DNA of 64,000 nucleotides, from NCBI GenBank assembly GCA_012729835.1, contig JAAYCK010000098.1, forward strand, positions 1 to 64,000. Direction: 5' to 3'. Source of the stretch: Syntrophomonadaceae bacterium (lineage in GTDB: Bacteria; Bacillota; Syntrophomonadia; Syntrophomonadales; Syntrophomonadaceae). The notes under the pieces were generated by a model. That model saw only the letters and a list, made by a program, of their open reading frames with translations. It made no database searches and was not told where the DNA came from. This document shows positions 63,029 to 64,000 of this stretch, piece by piece (positions within the stretch are counted from its first letter, which is position 1; the number at the start of each line of letters is the position of its first letter). The translations under genes and the position numbers were made by a program.

Positions 63029-63111
63029 CTAACCTACCCACCGAGGAGAGATGGACAAGGATAGCGGTCAATGTTACAATTATCCTTATATTGAATAATA
63101 GTCATCGGTCA

Positions 63112-63198
63112 GCGCGAAGTCGATGAAAATCGGATGCGCGGGGTAAGATATTCTAAGTCACAAGTGATAGGAATATTTTTCTATGAGAACCGGCTTAC
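63112..63198 (+). promoter_or_regulatory. Candidate structured RNA leader upstream of ArsB/NhaD-type permease
   Basis: GCGC..CGAT-GAAA-ATCG..GCGC hairpin; GTAAG-ATATTC...GAATAT...CTTAC nested stems; followed by terminator. Confidence 0.45.
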
Positions 63199-63202
63199 TT
63201 GG

Positions 63203-63238
63203 GTGGGTAGCCATTTGTTTGTGGCTGCTCACTTTTTT
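63203..63238 (+). terminator. Intrinsic terminator in leader of the permease gene
   Basis: GTGGGTAGCCA-n8-TGGCTGCTCAC (G-U pairs) then T6. Confidence 0.72.
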
Positions 63239-63307
63239 ATTGTTTTGAGAGATGCAGGTTGAGCCTATAGATGAAGAACCATATTTGGAACATAAAGAGG
63301 GGTTGTT

Positions 63308-64000
63308 ATGTTTTACTGGATTTCTATTATTTTGTTTGTAGCGGCCTACGCCTTGATTATTGCGGACAAGATCCATCGCACTATAGTGATATGGGTGGCG
63401 GCTGCTCTTGCCCTGATCTTAGGAGTGATCACTCAGGAACAAGCAGTTCAGGAAGCTATTGATTTTAATACACTCTGGCTCTTAATCGGAATGATGGTGA
63501 TCGTGAGCATAACCCGCAAAAGCGGGGTATTTGAATATTTGGCTATCAAGGCTGCCCGTACATCGGGAGGAAAACCGATCTACATCCTGGTTGCAATGGT
63601 GTTCGTTACTGCCGTCCTCTCAGCCCTGCTGGATAATGTGACGACGGTATTGCTAATAGTACCGGTAACCATTGCAATTACTGACCGGCTGGATATTAAC
63701 CCCATGCCCTTTTTCATCTCGGAAATCCTGGCTTCCAATGTTGGCGGGACTGCTACTCTAATTGGTGACCCGCCCAACATCATGATCGGCAGCGCTACCG
63801 GGCTGGGTTTTATGGACTTCCTACTTAACCTGAGCTTGCCAGCCTTCATCATCCTTATAGTTACCACTGCCTGTCTGGTAGTTATCTATCGAGGCGATAT
63901 GCAAGTAGCTCCCGAAAAACAGCAAAACATAATGGGATTAAACCCGGTGGACTACATTAAGGAATGGGCTATTTTAAAGAAATCTTTATTGGTTCTAGGT
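63308..64000 (+). CDS. ArsB/NhaD-family anion/cation permease, 3' truncated by window
   Basis: MFYWISIILFVAAYALIIADKIHRTIVIWVAAALALILG..ILASNVGGTATLIGDPPNIMIGSATG; RBS AGAGGGG. Confidence 0.88.
   Translation, partial: MFYWISIILFVAAYALIIADKIHRTIVIWVAAALALILGVITQEQAVQEAIDFNTLWLLIGMMVIVSITRKSGVFEYLAIKAARTSGGKPIYILVAMVFVTAVLSALLDNVTTVLLIVPVTIAITDRLDINPMPFFISEILASNVGGTATLIGDPPNIMIGSATGLGFMDFLLNLSLPAFIILIVTTACLVVIYRGDMQVAPEKQQNIMGLNPVDYIKEWAILKKSLLVLG

Overview
64-kb window of a Firmicutes-type chromosome. Gene content (rnf, glutaconate-type CoA-transferase, two ~612-aa acyl-CoA dehydrogenases, acetate-transporter homologue) suggests a syntrophic fatty-acid oxidiser such as a Syntrophomonadaceae relative; this assignment is inference. 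Left to right: 3' end of a 5S rRNA; PatB/MalY-like aminotransferase; GNAT; truncated cupin; ABC-2 transporter; B12-binding radical SAM protein; DacF-like carboxypeptidase; methyltransferase; a trp operon (trpDCFBA-aroF-trpEG fusion) preceded by what reads as a complete TRAP-type attenuator; PAP2 phosphatase; Smr protein; PAS-GGDEF-HD-GYP protein; pcrA-ligA; gatCAB; homocitrate/Re-citrate synthase family gene; hybrid histidine kinase; beta-oxidation locus; MerR regulator; a minus-strand Hsp70-centred cluster with three unrecognised partners; a CBS gene behind a tandem 83-nt repeat; polysaccharide deacetylase; a full Rnf cluster (RseC-like, rnfCDGEAB, apbE, NusG-II, Gx/EcfT-like); and a 3'-truncated ArsB/NhaD-type permease behind a structured leader. 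Best second-look items: the TRAP attenuator, the Hsp70-centred cluster, the tandem 83-nt element, the structured leader at the right edge, and several dispersed palindromic repeat families. No CRISPR array, intact IS element, prophage or tRNA was seen.
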